A stretch of DNA of 64,000 nucleotides from Butyricicoccus pullicaecorum. Its GTDB lineage: Bacteria > Bacillota > Clostridia > Oscillospirales > Butyricicoccaceae. Below the pieces are notes generated by a model. That model ran no database searches. It was not told the origin of the DNA and saw nothing but the letters and a program-made list of their open reading frames with translations. A program made the translations under genes and the position numbers. The stretch lies in the NCBI GenBank assembly GCA_018366035.1, contig JAGZIW010000002.1, forward strand, positions 124,001-188,000. The letters are read 5' to 3'. This document shows positions 6,945 through 15,201 of the stretch, in pieces; the stretch's first letter is position 1, and the number at the start of each line of letters is the position of its first letter.

Positions 6945-8528
6945 CTACCTATACAGCTTTTTATAGTCCGAAGGGCTTACCCCCGTGGTTTTTTTGAACA
7001 GTCGTGAAAAATATTTCAAATCTCGGTAACCGACCTGCTCCGCTACGTCCTGCACGGAAAGCGCATCACAGCACAATAGTTCCTTGGATTTATTGATGCG
7101 CAGTTCGGTCAGATAATCCATAAAATTCTGTCCGGTTTCTTTTTTGAACAGTGCGGAAAAATAGGTAGCGTTAAAGCCCACCGCGCTGCTCACATCTTCC
7201 AAGCGCAGTGCTTCCTGATAATGCTGCTGCATATACCGCTTGGCTTCCATGATCGGCCGTGTCTCCCGTGCAGAAATCTCCTTCCCGAGCCGTCCAATCT
7301 GCTCCTTAATACTCTGCTGCAACAGACGAAAAATTTCCTGTGCATTGCTGCATTTCCAAAATTTTTCCTCCATCATAGACGCAAAGTGTTCATCTACCTG
7401 CCCGTTTTGCTGCATTCCGTAAATACTAGCCTCCAACACTTGCCGGAACCAATCCTCCAGCATCTGCCCAGTCAGTGGCTGCCGATGCGAAATGTAAGAA
7501 TAACTGTTCTCCAGCTCCTGTACATACCGGCTCATATCCAGATATTCCGCTGCTTCCTGAAACCGTTTTTTCTGTACTGTATCCATGTAATAGTGCTCCG
7601 TGCAGACCAGTTCTTCAATCTCCGCATCGCGCCATGGCTGTACATGGCACAGCCGGTCGCGACACAGCCACAGCGCCTCCCGCATGGAAAACGCCAGTTC
7701 CTCCGCGCAGTGCCTGCGGCTGCCAAGGCAGACCGTGCAGCGAATGTCCCAAAACAGGTCGCGCTGCTTTTCGATCTCTTTACGAATCTTGGTAAAGCAC
7801 CGTTTGACCTCCACCGCACGGTATTCCTGTATATACAGCACCACCGCGATCCCCTCTTTCTGCTCAGCGATCGCACATCTATCCGCAATCTGCACCGCCT
7901 CACGCCGAACAATCTCAAGCGCATGGCGCATCATAATTCGGTAGCCATCTTGATACTGCCCCGCGCTGGAAATGTCTGGCTTGACCAACGCAGCAAGCCA
8001 TGTTCCTCGGTCTGTCTGCCAATCATATTCCGCACGCAACTGTGCCGCAGATAGAAACGGCTGCTGTTGTTCTGCTGCATTTCGCAGCTTGGAAAGCAGA
8101 CGTTCCTGCCGCTGTTCGTCGCTTTTTTGCAGCCGGAACTCTAGCGCGGCCCGTTCCCCAAGCTTATCCTTCACGCGCAGCAGAATATTGATCATTTCCT
8201 CCTCCTTAATCGGTTTGAGCAAATAATCCTCCACACCATATTTAAGCGCCTGCTGCGCATATTCAAACTGACGGTATCCGCTGATCACGATACAGTGCAG
8301 CGCAGGCTGGATCTCCTTCGCCCGTCGAATCAAATCAATCCCGTCACAGCCGGGCATACGGATATCCGTGATAAGCAGCTGGGGCTGCAGCTCCTGCACC
8401 ATCTCCAGCGCCCGCAGGCCATCATTTGCCGTGCCGACGATCTCATAGCCCAATTTGTCCCAGTCAATCAGCTTACGCATCAGCAGAATGATTTTATTTT
8501 CGTCATCTGCTAAAACGACCTTTACCAT
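6945..8528 (-). CDS. YesN-type response regulator, AraC-family DNA-binding domain
   Basis: The 527-residue protein starts with a CheY-like receiver (acidic pocket D8-D9, phospho-acceptor Asp55 in LLITDIRMPG, conserved 'ISGY' and Lys in LLKPI). A ~270-residue middle region follows that is common in YesN proteins. The C-terminus carries a two-helix-turn-helix AraC domain (SSAVGFNATYFSALFKK, then AEQVGYRDLKYFSRLFKK). The presumed partner is the soluble kinase immediately downstream, and the likely target is the sugar ABC operon upstream in the same direction. A strong hairpin separates it from the binding-protein gene, so it may be transcribed at a lower level by read-through. Confidence 0.9.
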   Translation of the reverse strand: MVKVVLADDENKIILLMRKLIDWDKLGYEIVGTANDGLRALEMVQELQPQLLITDIRMPGCDGIDLIRRAKEIQPALHCIVISGYRQFEYAQQALKYGVEDYLLKPIKEEEMINILLRVKDKLGERAALEFRLQKSDEQRQERLLSKLRNAAEQQQPFLSAAQLRAEYDWQTDRGTWLAALVKPDISSAGQYQDGYRIMMRHALEIVRREAVQIADRCAIAEQKEGIAVVLYIQEYRAVEVKRCFTKIRKEIEKQRDLFWDIRCTVCLGSRRHCAEELAFSMREALWLCRDRLCHVQPWRDAEIEELVCTEHYYMDTVQKKRFQEAAEYLDMSRYVQELENSYSYISHRQPLTGQMLEDWFRQVLEASIYGMQQNGQVDEHFASMMEEKFWKCSNAQEIFRLLQQSIKEQIGRLGKEISARETRPIMEAKRYMQQHYQEALRLEDVSSAVGFNATYFSALFKKETGQNFMDYLTELRINKSKELLCCDALSVQDVAEQVGYRDLKYFSRLFKKTTGVSPSDYKKLYR

Positions 8529-8560
8529 ATCTTATCCCTCCGGCGACTGTCATATCGAAT

Positions 8561-8598
8561 AAAGAAAAGGGAAAACGTCACCGTTTTCCCTTTTCTTC
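8561..8598 (-). terminator. 16-bp perfect hairpin between binding-protein and regulator genes
   Basis: The arms are 8562-8577 and 8582-8597 with a 4-nt loop, and the 3' arm on the minus strand is pyrimidine-rich (TTTTCCCTTTTCTTT-type). It probably terminates most transcripts of the transporter genes or protects their 3' end, letting a fraction continue into the two-component genes. Confidence 0.7.
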
Positions 8599-8661
8599 TA
8601 CTTATGATAACACATTTCAGATAGTTTGCCAACCGGTTGCCGCAGTAGCAACCGAATCAAG

Positions 8662-9633
8662 TCACTCGTAATCCGCCAGATTGTTTGCATCAATCCATGT
8701 ATTGTCGGTAATGATCTCGGTGGTTTCAAGCGTACCGCCGTCGAGCAGTGTTACCGCTGCTTCGACACCATTGGCAGCCATATCTGCACCGTTCTGAGAA
8801 ACTGTACCGGTGATACGGCCGTCCTTGATGGCTTCAAATCCGTCCGGCGTGCCGTCAACGCCTGCGATCACGATGCCGCTGTTCGCGCCGGCTGCATTGC
8901 CCGCGCCAACCGCCATGCCGTCGTTCTGGCAAACGATTGCGTCCAGATCATATGCAGAGAGCCAGCTCTCCACAGTAGCCTGCGCCTGTGCCGTATCCCA
9001 CTGGCAGTCTGCCGGAGCAACAACCTGCTTGATATCAGGGTAGTTCTTGAGCACGTTCTCATATCCTTCCATACGCTGCAGACCGCCTGCATCGCCGGAC
9101 GGACCGGTCAAAATGGCGATGTTGCCCTTACCGCCAATCAGGTCAGCAACCTGCTGCATCTCGGTTTCGCCAGCCTTGACATTGTTGCCGTAAGAAACCG
9201 CGGAAATGCCGCAGTCCTGCCAATCCGTGCAGGCGGATACGATATTGATCATTACAACGCCAGCGTCAGCTGCGCTCTTAGCCGCGTCACGCAGACCGTC
9301 CGGATCAACAGGCTCAAACAGGATCGCCTCATATCCTTCGGATACGCACTGCTCGATCTGCGAAATCTGAGTTGCCGCATCTTGATCTGCACTCAAAACA
9401 GTCAGTTCCACACCCAGTTCCTTTGCCTTGGCTTCTGCCGCCTCGGCGATTGCGATCTGGAATGCATTGGTTTGGTGCTGGGCAATCAGTGCAATCTTGT
9501 GCGCGCCGCCTGCTGCCGCGTCGTCACTGCCAGATGCAGTGTTTCCCTCATCTGCTGGCTTGCTGCCGCATGCTGTCATGGTCAGTGCCATCGCGCCAGC
9601 CATTAACATCGCCAAAACTCTTTTCTTGCTCAT
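8662..9633 (-). CDS. Sugar ABC transporter substrate-binding lipoprotein
   Basis: The signal peptide ends in the lipobox L-T-M-T-A-C, which makes Cys22 the lipidated residue. A Ser/Gly/Asp linker leads into a periplasmic-binding-protein type 1 fold (RbsB/XylF-like, Peripla_BP_4), with repeated 'VDPDGLRDAAKSAADAGV' and 'IVIAGVDGTPDGFEAIKDGRI' segments typical of ribose/galactose binders. At 323 residues it is full length. It is the third gene of the ATPase-permease-binding-protein operon. The exact sugar (pentose, hexose or inositol-like) cannot be read from the sequence. It should sit on the outer face of the membrane and hand ligand to the permease encoded just upstream. Confidence 0.92.
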   Translation of the reverse strand: MSKKRVLAMLMAGAMALTMTACGSKPADEGNTASGSDDAAAGGAHKIALIAQHQTNAFQIAIAEAAEAKAKELGVELTVLSADQDAATQISQIEQCVSEGYEAILFEPVDPDGLRDAAKSAADAGVVMINIVSACTDWQDCGISAVSYGNNVKAGETEMQQVADLIGGKGNIAILTGPSGDAGGLQRMEGYENVLKNYPDIKQVVAPADCQWDTAQAQATVESWLSAYDLDAIVCQNDGMAVGAGNAAGANSGIVIAGVDGTPDGFEAIKDGRITGTVSQNGADMAANGVEAAVTLLDGGTLETTEIITDNTWIDANNLADYE

Positions 9634-9722
9634 CGTTTTCTTCCTCCTTAAAGAAGCGTTCTATGTCATGGCGAACAGCTGGAAACAGCCATTCTCCCGT
9701 AACACCGTAACAAAGCTGCTGT

Positions 9723-10670
9723 TTAGTCCTTTTTGCGCTTGCCCTTAACGTCGATCAGAACGGCCAGCACGATGATTGCGCCCTTAACGATCCTCTGCCA
9801 ATGAGACGATACGCCCATAATATCCAAGCCGTTGGCGATAACCGTAATCAGCAGGCAGCCGACCACAACACCCCACGGCTTGCCAACACCGCCCGACATG
9901 GAAACACCGCCGACTACGCATGCCGTGATCGCGTCCATCTCATAGCTTTCCGCCGCGGTCGGTTGTCCGATTGTGACGCGCGAGGTCATCAGAAATCCAC
10001 ACAGACCAGCCAGCAGACCTGCAATCGCAAAAGTGGAAATCCGAATCCACGTGGTGTTGATGCCGGAAACGCGCGCCGCCTGCAAATTGCCGCCGCAGGC
10101 ATAGACTCGACGACCATAAACGGTTTTCGCCAGCACAAACGAGCAGATTGCAATGACTATGACCAAAAATACCGCAAGCATCGGCACACCAAAGAACGAC
10201 TGTGCGGCGACCGCGCGATATTCCTGACTGATGCCGGTAACCGGCTTGCCATTACACAGCAGCAGCGCAAGACCGCGCACCGCGGTCATAGTGCCGAGCG
10301 TCATGATGAACGGTGGAAGGTCACCAATCGATACACCCACACCGTTGATCACACCAACTGCCAGACCACACAGCATGGCAGCGGTCAACGGCACAATCAG
10401 CGGGTATTGCCCCTGTCCCAGCAGTGCGGCGACAATGCCGGTAAACGCCACCGTAGAGCCGACTGACATATCAAAACCGCCCGCAATGATGACGAACATC
10501 ATACCGAAAGACAAAATGCCATTGATAGATGCCTGCTTGAGAATATTGACAAGGTTGCTCGGCTGAATGAAGCTTGGCTTCAAACAAGTCAGCACAATCA
10601 CCAGCGTGATAAAAATCACGAAAATGAAGTATTCGCTGATCAGTGATTTTACACTTCTCTTCTGTTTCAT
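9723..10670 (-). CDS. Sugar ABC transporter permease (RbsC-like)
   Basis: The 315-residue hydrophobic protein of the BPD_transp_2 family has about nine to ten membrane helices. It shows the family hallmarks 'GMMFVIIAGGFDMSVGSTVAF' (from about residue 55, spanning two helices) and, near the C-terminus, 'GGVSMSGGVGKPWGVVVG'. It forms the membrane channel of the CUT2-type sugar importer with the ATPase encoded 15 bp upstream and the lipoprotein 89 bp downstream. The larger gap to the lipoprotein gene leaves room for a good Shine-Dalgarno sequence (AAGGAGGAAG), consistent with more binding protein being made than permease. Confidence 0.92.
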   Translation of the reverse strand: MKQKRSVKSLISEYFIFVIFITLVIVLTCLKPSFIQPSNLVNILKQASINGILSFGMMFVIIAGGFDMSVGSTVAFTGIVAALLGQGQYPLIVPLTAAMLCGLAVGVINGVGVSIGDLPPFIMTLGTMTAVRGLALLLCNGKPVTGISQEYRAVAAQSFFGVPMLAVFLVIVIAICSFVLAKTVYGRRVYACGGNLQAARVSGINTTWIRISTFAIAGLLAGLCGFLMTSRVTIGQPTAAESYEMDAITACVVGGVSMSGGVGKPWGVVVGCLLITVIANGLDIMGVSSHWQRIVKGAIIVLAVLIDVKGKRKKD

Positions 10671-10685
10671 ATGTACCCCTTTCCT

Positions 10686-12200
10686 TTATACCTCGATCGC
10701 AGAGGCCAGCGTCATGATGCGCTCCTGCGTAAATTCATTCCGTGCGACCTCACCAGAGAGATTTCCCTCGCACATGACCATAATGCGGTCACACACGCCC
10801 ATCAACTCTGGGATCTCGGACGAGATCATCACAACCGCCTTGCCCTGCTGCACCAGCTTGCCAAGCAGCAGGTAAATATCCCGCTTGGCGCCGACATCGA
10901 TGCCGCGTGTCGGCTCGTCCAGAATAATGATATCCGGATCGTTCAGCAGCCACTTGGCGATCACGACCTTCTGTTGGTTGCCGCCGGACAAATTGCCGAC
11001 AATCTGATCGCCGGAAGGCGTTTTGATATTCAGCTTTTCGATATATTCCTGCGACGCACTGCGCGCCTTACTCTTGTTGTAAAGACCATGTTTCAGCAGC
11101 TTTTCAATGGCCACCATGGCGATATTATCATTGACGCTACCGCTCAGATTCAGTCCAGTGATCTTGCGATCCTCGGTGACGAGCGCAACACCCTCCTTGA
11201 TGATGTCCTTAGGCGCATGCACTTGTACCTTCCTGCCCTTGACAAAGATTTCTCCCTTGGACAGCTTATGCATGCCAAAGATGCCTTCGACCAATTCGCT
11301 GCGCCCCGCGCCGACCAGTCCGGCAATCCCAAGGATCTCACCCTTGCGAACTGAAAAGCTCACGTCCTTAACCTTGTTATCTTCACGCACGATATTCTTC
11401 GCCTCAAACACCACATCACTAATCTCGGCTTCGAGTTTGGGGAACACGTCGGTGATCTCTCTGCCGACCATCATCTTGATCAGCTGCGCCTCGTCCATGT
11501 CTTTGGTATCGCCCGAGCCGATGTACTGTCCGTCCCGATAGACACTGACGCGATCACAAATCGAAAAAATCTCATCCATGCGGTGCGAGATGTAGATCAC
11601 TGCTACCCCCTGCGCCGTCAGCCGCCGGATATGACCAAACAGCAGCTCGACCTCACGATCGGTGATGGCGGCTGTTGGTTCGTCCATGATGATGACCTTC
11701 GCATTCAGCGAAATCGCCTTAATAATCTCGATTAACTGACACTGGGCAACGGTCAAGCTGCGCAGCCGCGCTTTGGGCGAGACATGCAGACCACATTCTG
11801 CAATCAGGCGCTGCGCCTCCTGTATCTCTGCTTTGGTATCCACCATTCCATTTTTCTTCAGTTCGCGTCCAACGAAGATATTTTCAAATACGGTCATATC
11901 CAGAATCGGATTCAGCTCCTGATGGATCATTGCCACACCGCAATCCATCGCTTCTTTCGGACTGGCAGCCCGATAGGGCTTGCCGTCAAACAAAATCTCG
12001 CCGCCCTCATCTCTGGTATAGATTCCCATTAAAATCTTCATCAGGGTGGACTTGCCCGCGCCGTTTTCTCCCATCAGCGCATGAACTTCGCCATGTCTGA
12101 CCTTCAGCTGCACATTGTCAAGCGCTTTGACACCCGAAAAGGTTTTGCTGATATCCTTCATTTCCAGCACATACTCCATGTCTTGCTTCCCTCCTTGCAC
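10686..12200 (-). CDS. Sugar ABC transporter ATP-binding protein (RbsA/MglA-like)
   Basis: The 504-residue protein has two fused ABC domains. The N-terminal half carries Walker A GENGAGKST and Walker B VIIMDEPT. The C-terminal half has a degenerate P-loop (LVGAGRSE) but an intact signature LSGGNQQKV and Walker B IIILDEPT, as is normal for RbsA-type proteins. It powers uptake through the permease encoded 15 bp downstream. It heads the operon, which runs on through the lipoprotein gene and, past a hairpin, into the two-component and pseudo-ABC genes. The first ATG of the frame fits TGCAAGGAGGG (on the minus strand) only loosely. A second ATG at 12179 (MEYVLEMKD) matches the usual N-terminus better and may be the true start. 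Confidence 0.92.
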   Translation of the reverse strand: MQGGKQDMEYVLEMKDISKTFSGVKALDNVQLKVRHGEVHALMGENGAGKSTLMKILMGIYTRDEGGEILFDGKPYRAASPKEAMDCGVAMIHQELNPILDMTVFENIFVGRELKKNGMVDTKAEIQEAQRLIAECGLHVSPKARLRSLTVAQCQLIEIIKAISLNAKVIIMDEPTAAITDREVELLFGHIRRLTAQGVAVIYISHRMDEIFSICDRVSVYRDGQYIGSGDTKDMDEAQLIKMMVGREITDVFPKLEAEISDVVFEAKNIVREDNKVKDVSFSVRKGEILGIAGLVGAGRSELVEGIFGMHKLSKGEIFVKGRKVQVHAPKDIIKEGVALVTEDRKITGLNLSGSVNDNIAMVAIEKLLKHGLYNKSKARSASQEYIEKLNIKTPSGDQIVGNLSGGNQQKVVIAKWLLNDPDIIILDEPTRGIDVGAKRDIYLLLGKLVQQGKAVVMISSEIPELMGVCDRIMVMCEGNLSGEVARNEFTQERIMTLASAIEV

Positions 12201-12443
12201 TTACTTCTTTACGATTATTTTAGCAAAGTCCAACCAGTTCAAAAAGGGTTTTTCTTTACATCAAGGGGGACAAATTCAAGATGTTTGACAAAAAACGTCA
12301 TTTCTATCAAACGATACTTAATATATTTGTATATATTGTCCATATCTCGGCATACATATATACTCACACACATATTTTTCCATCTAAAGCCGCCCATTCC
12401 ACTTAACTATTGTGCGCTTTCCTGATTCATAATAGAAACAAAA
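12201..12443. other. Leader of the sugar ABC operon
   Basis: No gene is visible. Read on the minus strand, TAAAAT about 40 nt before the first ATG is the best -10, with only a weak -35 (TTTTTG). This suits a promoter that needs an activator such as the YesN-type regulator. I did not find a clear inverted repeat for that regulator. Confidence 0.4.
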
Positions 12444-12478
12444 ACAGGCAGCGCAATGTCTGCCATTGTGCTGCCTGT
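12435..12478 (-). terminator. Intrinsic terminator of spoIVB
   Basis: The 15-bp stem (12444-12458 with 12464-12478, one G-T mismatch pair) is followed on the minus strand by TTTTTGTTT. It lies directly after the spoIVB stop codon. Confidence 0.85.
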
Positions 12479-12484
12479 CTCAGT

Positions 12485-13483
12485 TTACTTTGCTGCTTCC
12501 AGCATATTTTCAATCAAAATGCCATATCCTCTTGTCGGGTCGTTGACTAAAACATGGGTAACAGCTCCAACCAATTTGCCATTCTGGATAATTGGGCTGC
12601 CGCTCATTCCCTGAACAATACCGCCTGTCTTTTCTAACAGCACAGGGTCTGTTACATGCAGCATCATGACGCCGTCCTCTCTGCCGACCTTTGTGATTTC
12701 TGCCTGATAGTGCTGCACGGTCTTTCCCTCTACGTTCGACCAAATCTCGCAGGCACCTGTCTTTATTTCATCGGCTTTTGCAAGCGGCATTTTTTGACAG
12801 TTTTTATAATACCTGTCATCGGTCAGTACGCCAAAAATACCGGTATCCGTATTTTTTTCAACCGTACCCATATCCTCTTGCAGATTAAATTCACCCTGCA
12901 ATGCCCCGGGCTCACCTGCCTGACCGCGGTGCACATTTGCAACCGATGCCTCCATCAAGCTACCATCTGCCAATGGCACCAGCACACCGCTTTCTCCGTC
13001 ACAAATTCCATGTCCCAAAGAGCCATAGGTCCCTGTATCCGGATCCACATAGGTGATGGTGCCGATTCCCGCCATTCCATCACGAATCATAACTCCCAAC
13101 CGATATTTTCCAGTGGTATCCTGCACAGGTGTAATTTTGCATGCTATGGTCTCGTTGTTTCTCCGAACCTGCAGCGAGATCGGCTGTCCCTCAGATGCTG
13201 CCACTTGCTCTTGCAGTCCATCATTGGTATTGACCGGTTTTTCATTCACTGTCAAGATAATGTCACCCGCCTGTAATCCCGCGTTCTTTGCCGGACTGAC
13301 CTGTCCGACCGAAGTGGTCACGGGATCTACTGACGCGATCATGACGCCATCGGCATGCAGCTTAATTCCTGCTGCACGTCCAACCGGCACCAGAGCGTCC
13401 ACCGCGAGAGCAGAGCCAAAGGACAGTGTGAGTGCCAATACCGCTGCACCCAATCGTGCAGCCCATCGTTTGCGTATTCGCAT
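12485..13483 (-). CDS. spoIVB: SpoIVB-type serine peptidase
   Basis: I start the gene at the ATG at 13483, because the minus strand has CGAGGAGGTGG just before it; the longer frame upstream lacks such a site. The 332-residue product has a signal anchor (residues ~8-28), a PDZ domain (about 50-125, containing 'NAGLQAGDIILTVNEKPV') and an S55 peptidase domain. The His is in GSLGHGI, the Ser in GMSGSP and the probable Asp in NDPTRGYGI. In Bacillus, SpoIVB is secreted from the forespore and cleaves SpoIVFA to switch on SigK in the mother cell. The usual neighbours spo0A and recN are not here. It has its own terminator. Confidence 0.93.
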   Translation of the reverse strand: MRIRKRWAARLGAAVLALTLSFGSALAVDALVPVGRAAGIKLHADGVMIASVDPVTTSVGQVSPAKNAGLQAGDIILTVNEKPVNTNDGLQEQVAASEGQPISLQVRRNNETIACKITPVQDTTGKYRLGVMIRDGMAGIGTITYVDPDTGTYGSLGHGICDGESGVLVPLADGSLMEASVANVHRGQAGEPGALQGEFNLQEDMGTVEKNTDTGIFGVLTDDRYYKNCQKMPLAKADEIKTGACEIWSNVEGKTVQHYQAEITKVGREDGVMMLHVTDPVLLEKTGGIVQGMSGSPIIQNGKLVGAVTHVLVNDPTRGYGILIENMLEAAK

Positions 13484-13686
13484 ATTGCGTCCACCTCCTC
13501 GCTGTCTAGTATGCCGCATCTCAAGCAAATTACAGCTGCCCAATGCTGGCAGCGCGGGAACAGACAGCAGACCGAGGTAGATTTTATGGATATAAATTGG
13601 CATGCCTTCCCAATCGAGGAAATTTGTATCATTTCCTATATTTTTGACAATTAAAATTTTTGAAAAATATAGAATAAAGCGCCATT

Positions 13687-13724
13687 TATAAAAAGCGCCT
13701 ATCCCGAAAGATAGACGCCTTTTC
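13687..13724 (-). terminator. Intrinsic terminator of yjfB
   Basis: On the minus strand the stem AAAAGGCGTCTATC/GATAGGCGCTTTTT has a 6-nt loop and one mismatch and ends in TTTTTAT. Confidence 0.75.
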
Positions 13725-13726
13725 TG

Positions 13727-13915
13727 TCAAGCCAATACGTCAATGATGTGATTTGACGGGGGTGGTACAGCAGCAGCCATACTCTCAATAAGCTGCATTG
13801 CGTTTGCCTGTTCCTGATCCATTGTCTTTTTCATCAGGGAAATGCTCATTGCATTCTGTAAGCTTGCCTGACTCATATTGATGCTCATAGCAGCAACCGA
13901 AGATTCAATACCCAT
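13727..13915 (-). CDS. yjfB: YjfB-like putative motility protein
   Basis: This short (62-residue) protein is rich in Met, Ala, Ser and Gln with a 'SINMSQASLQNAMSISLMKK' core and a Pro-Pro stretch near the end. This is the pattern of the small YjfB family annotated as putative motility proteins, which belong to the SigD regulon in Bacillus (established knowledge, function not demonstrated). It is a single gene with its own terminator, and no flagellar genes are in view. The minus strand has AAAGGAGTTGATT just before the ATG. Confidence 0.75.
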   Translation of the reverse strand: MGIESSVAAMSINMSQASLQNAMSISLMKKTMDQEQANAMQLIESMAAAVPPPSNHIIDVLA

Positions 13916-13989
13916 AAAATCAACTCCTTTGTAGGATTATCGACCAAGCTTTATCAAATCAAAAGTATTGTTCAAAAAATTTCAGCCAT

Positions 13990-14027
13990 TTTTTGAAAAA
14001 AGCACCTTGAGAAAACCAAGGTGCTTT
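13990..14027 (-). terminator. Intrinsic terminator of fba
   Basis: The 11-bp stem AAAGCACCTTG/CAAGGTGCTTT (13999-14009 with 14017-14027) runs into TTTTTTC on the minus strand. Confidence 0.85.
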
Positions 14028-14033
14028 ATTGTC

Positions 14034-14966
14034 TTACGCCTTACCGTTGCAGCCTAGAACGTTGATCAGCTTATGTGTAACCATGTCCTTAACAGCCTGA
14101 CGAGCCGGCTTCAGGTACTGGCGCGGATCAAAGTCTGCCGGATGCTCTGCAAAGTGCTCACGAATTGCAGCAGTGATTGCCAGACGGATATCAGAGTCGA
14201 TATTGATCTTACAAACAGCGCTCTTTGCAGCCTCACGCAGCATCTCCTCCGGAATACCAATTGCGTCCGGCATAGCGCCGCCGTACTGGTTTACCTTTGC
14301 AACAAAGTCCTGCGGAACAGAAGAGGAACCGTGCAGAACGATCGGGAACTCAGGCAGACGCTTGGAAACATCTTCCAGAATGTCAAAGCGTAGCTGCGGC
14401 TTCTGACCCGGCTTAAACTTGTAAGCACCATGGGAAGTACCGATTGCAATTGCCAGAGAGTCCACACCAGTTCTCTCAACGAAATCCTGAACCTGTGCCG
14501 GATCGGTGTACTGATGATCGGCAGCAACAACGTCGTCCTCAACGCCAGCCAGCTGACCCAGCTCACCTTCTACGGTAACGCCATGTGCATGTGCGTACTC
14601 AACAACCTGCTTTGCAATTCTTACGTTGTCCTCATAAGGCATTGCAGAGCCGTCGAACATAACGGAGGTGAAGCCACCGTCGATACAGGACTTACAGATC
14701 TCAAAATCAGAACCATGGTCCAGATGCAGAGCGATCGGGATATCTGGGCACTCCTTAACAGCAGCTTCTACCATCTTTACAAGGTAAGTATGGTTTGCAT
14801 ATGCACGTGCACCCTTGGATACCTGAAGAATAACCGGAGCCTTCTGCTCCTGACAAGCCTCAGTAATACCCTGAACAATTTCCATGTTGTTTACATTGAA
14901 AGCACCGACTGCATAACCGCCATGATATGCCTTCTTAAACATCTCTGTTGTACTAACTAATGGCAT
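14034..14966 (-). CDS. fba: Class II fructose-bisphosphate aldolase
   Basis: The 310-residue zinc-dependent aldolase interconverts fructose-1,6-bisphosphate with glyceraldehyde-3-phosphate and DHAP. Family landmarks are 'GAFNVNNMEIVQGI' near the N-terminus, the zinc/catalytic segment 'ALHLDHGSD' (residues ~80-88), 'VEGELGQLAGVEDD' and 'VLHGSSSVPQD'. Start by AAAGGAAG. It is divergent from the PPi-phosphofructokinase gene, with both promoters in the 235-bp interval, so two consecutive steps of glycolysis are encoded back to back. Confidence 0.96.
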   Translation of the reverse strand: MPLVSTTEMFKKAYHGGYAVGAFNVNNMEIVQGITEACQEQKAPVILQVSKGARAYANHTYLVKMVEAAVKECPDIPIALHLDHGSDFEICKSCIDGGFTSVMFDGSAMPYEDNVRIAKQVVEYAHAHGVTVEGELGQLAGVEDDVVAADHQYTDPAQVQDFVERTGVDSLAIAIGTSHGAYKFKPGQKPQLRFDILEDVSKRLPEFPIVLHGSSSVPQDFVAKVNQYGGAMPDAIGIPEEMLREAAKSAVCKINIDSDIRLAITAAIREHFAEHPADFDPRQYLKPARQAVKDMVTHKLINVLGCNGKA

Positions 14967-15026
14967 TTTGATTACTTCCTTTCACAAATCTATTTTAGCT
15001 TCGTCGAACCAAAATATTCTATAAAT

Positions 15027-15055
15027 ATTCTACCAGTAAACCCTGTTAAAATCAA
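15027..15055 (-). promoter_or_regulatory. fba promoter
   Basis: On the minus strand TTGATT (15050-15055) and TAGAAT (15027-15032) are separated by 17 bp. Confidence 0.7.
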
Positions 15056-15114
15056 GTCCCATGTTTCCCAAATCCTTTCTTTGTCGATTAGATGAATTTT
15101 AGATGGAAAAGAAA

Positions 15115-15143
15115 TTGATTTTTGGCAGACAATATGATATGAT
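15115..15143 (+). promoter_or_regulatory. pfp promoter
   Basis: TTGATT (15115-15120), 17-bp spacer, TATGAT (15138-15143). The -35 matches the divergent fba promoter exactly. Confidence 0.75.
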
Positions 15144-15201
15144 TTTTTTGTAACAAAATACCTGTCAAAGGTTATTTTCAACATTTAGGAGGTTTTTTCT
15201 A

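Noticed and set aside
7221..8054. Plus-strand ORF of 277 codons opposite the response regulator
   Set aside because: The minus strand encodes a clear receiver and AraC domain; the plus frame shows no domain pattern.
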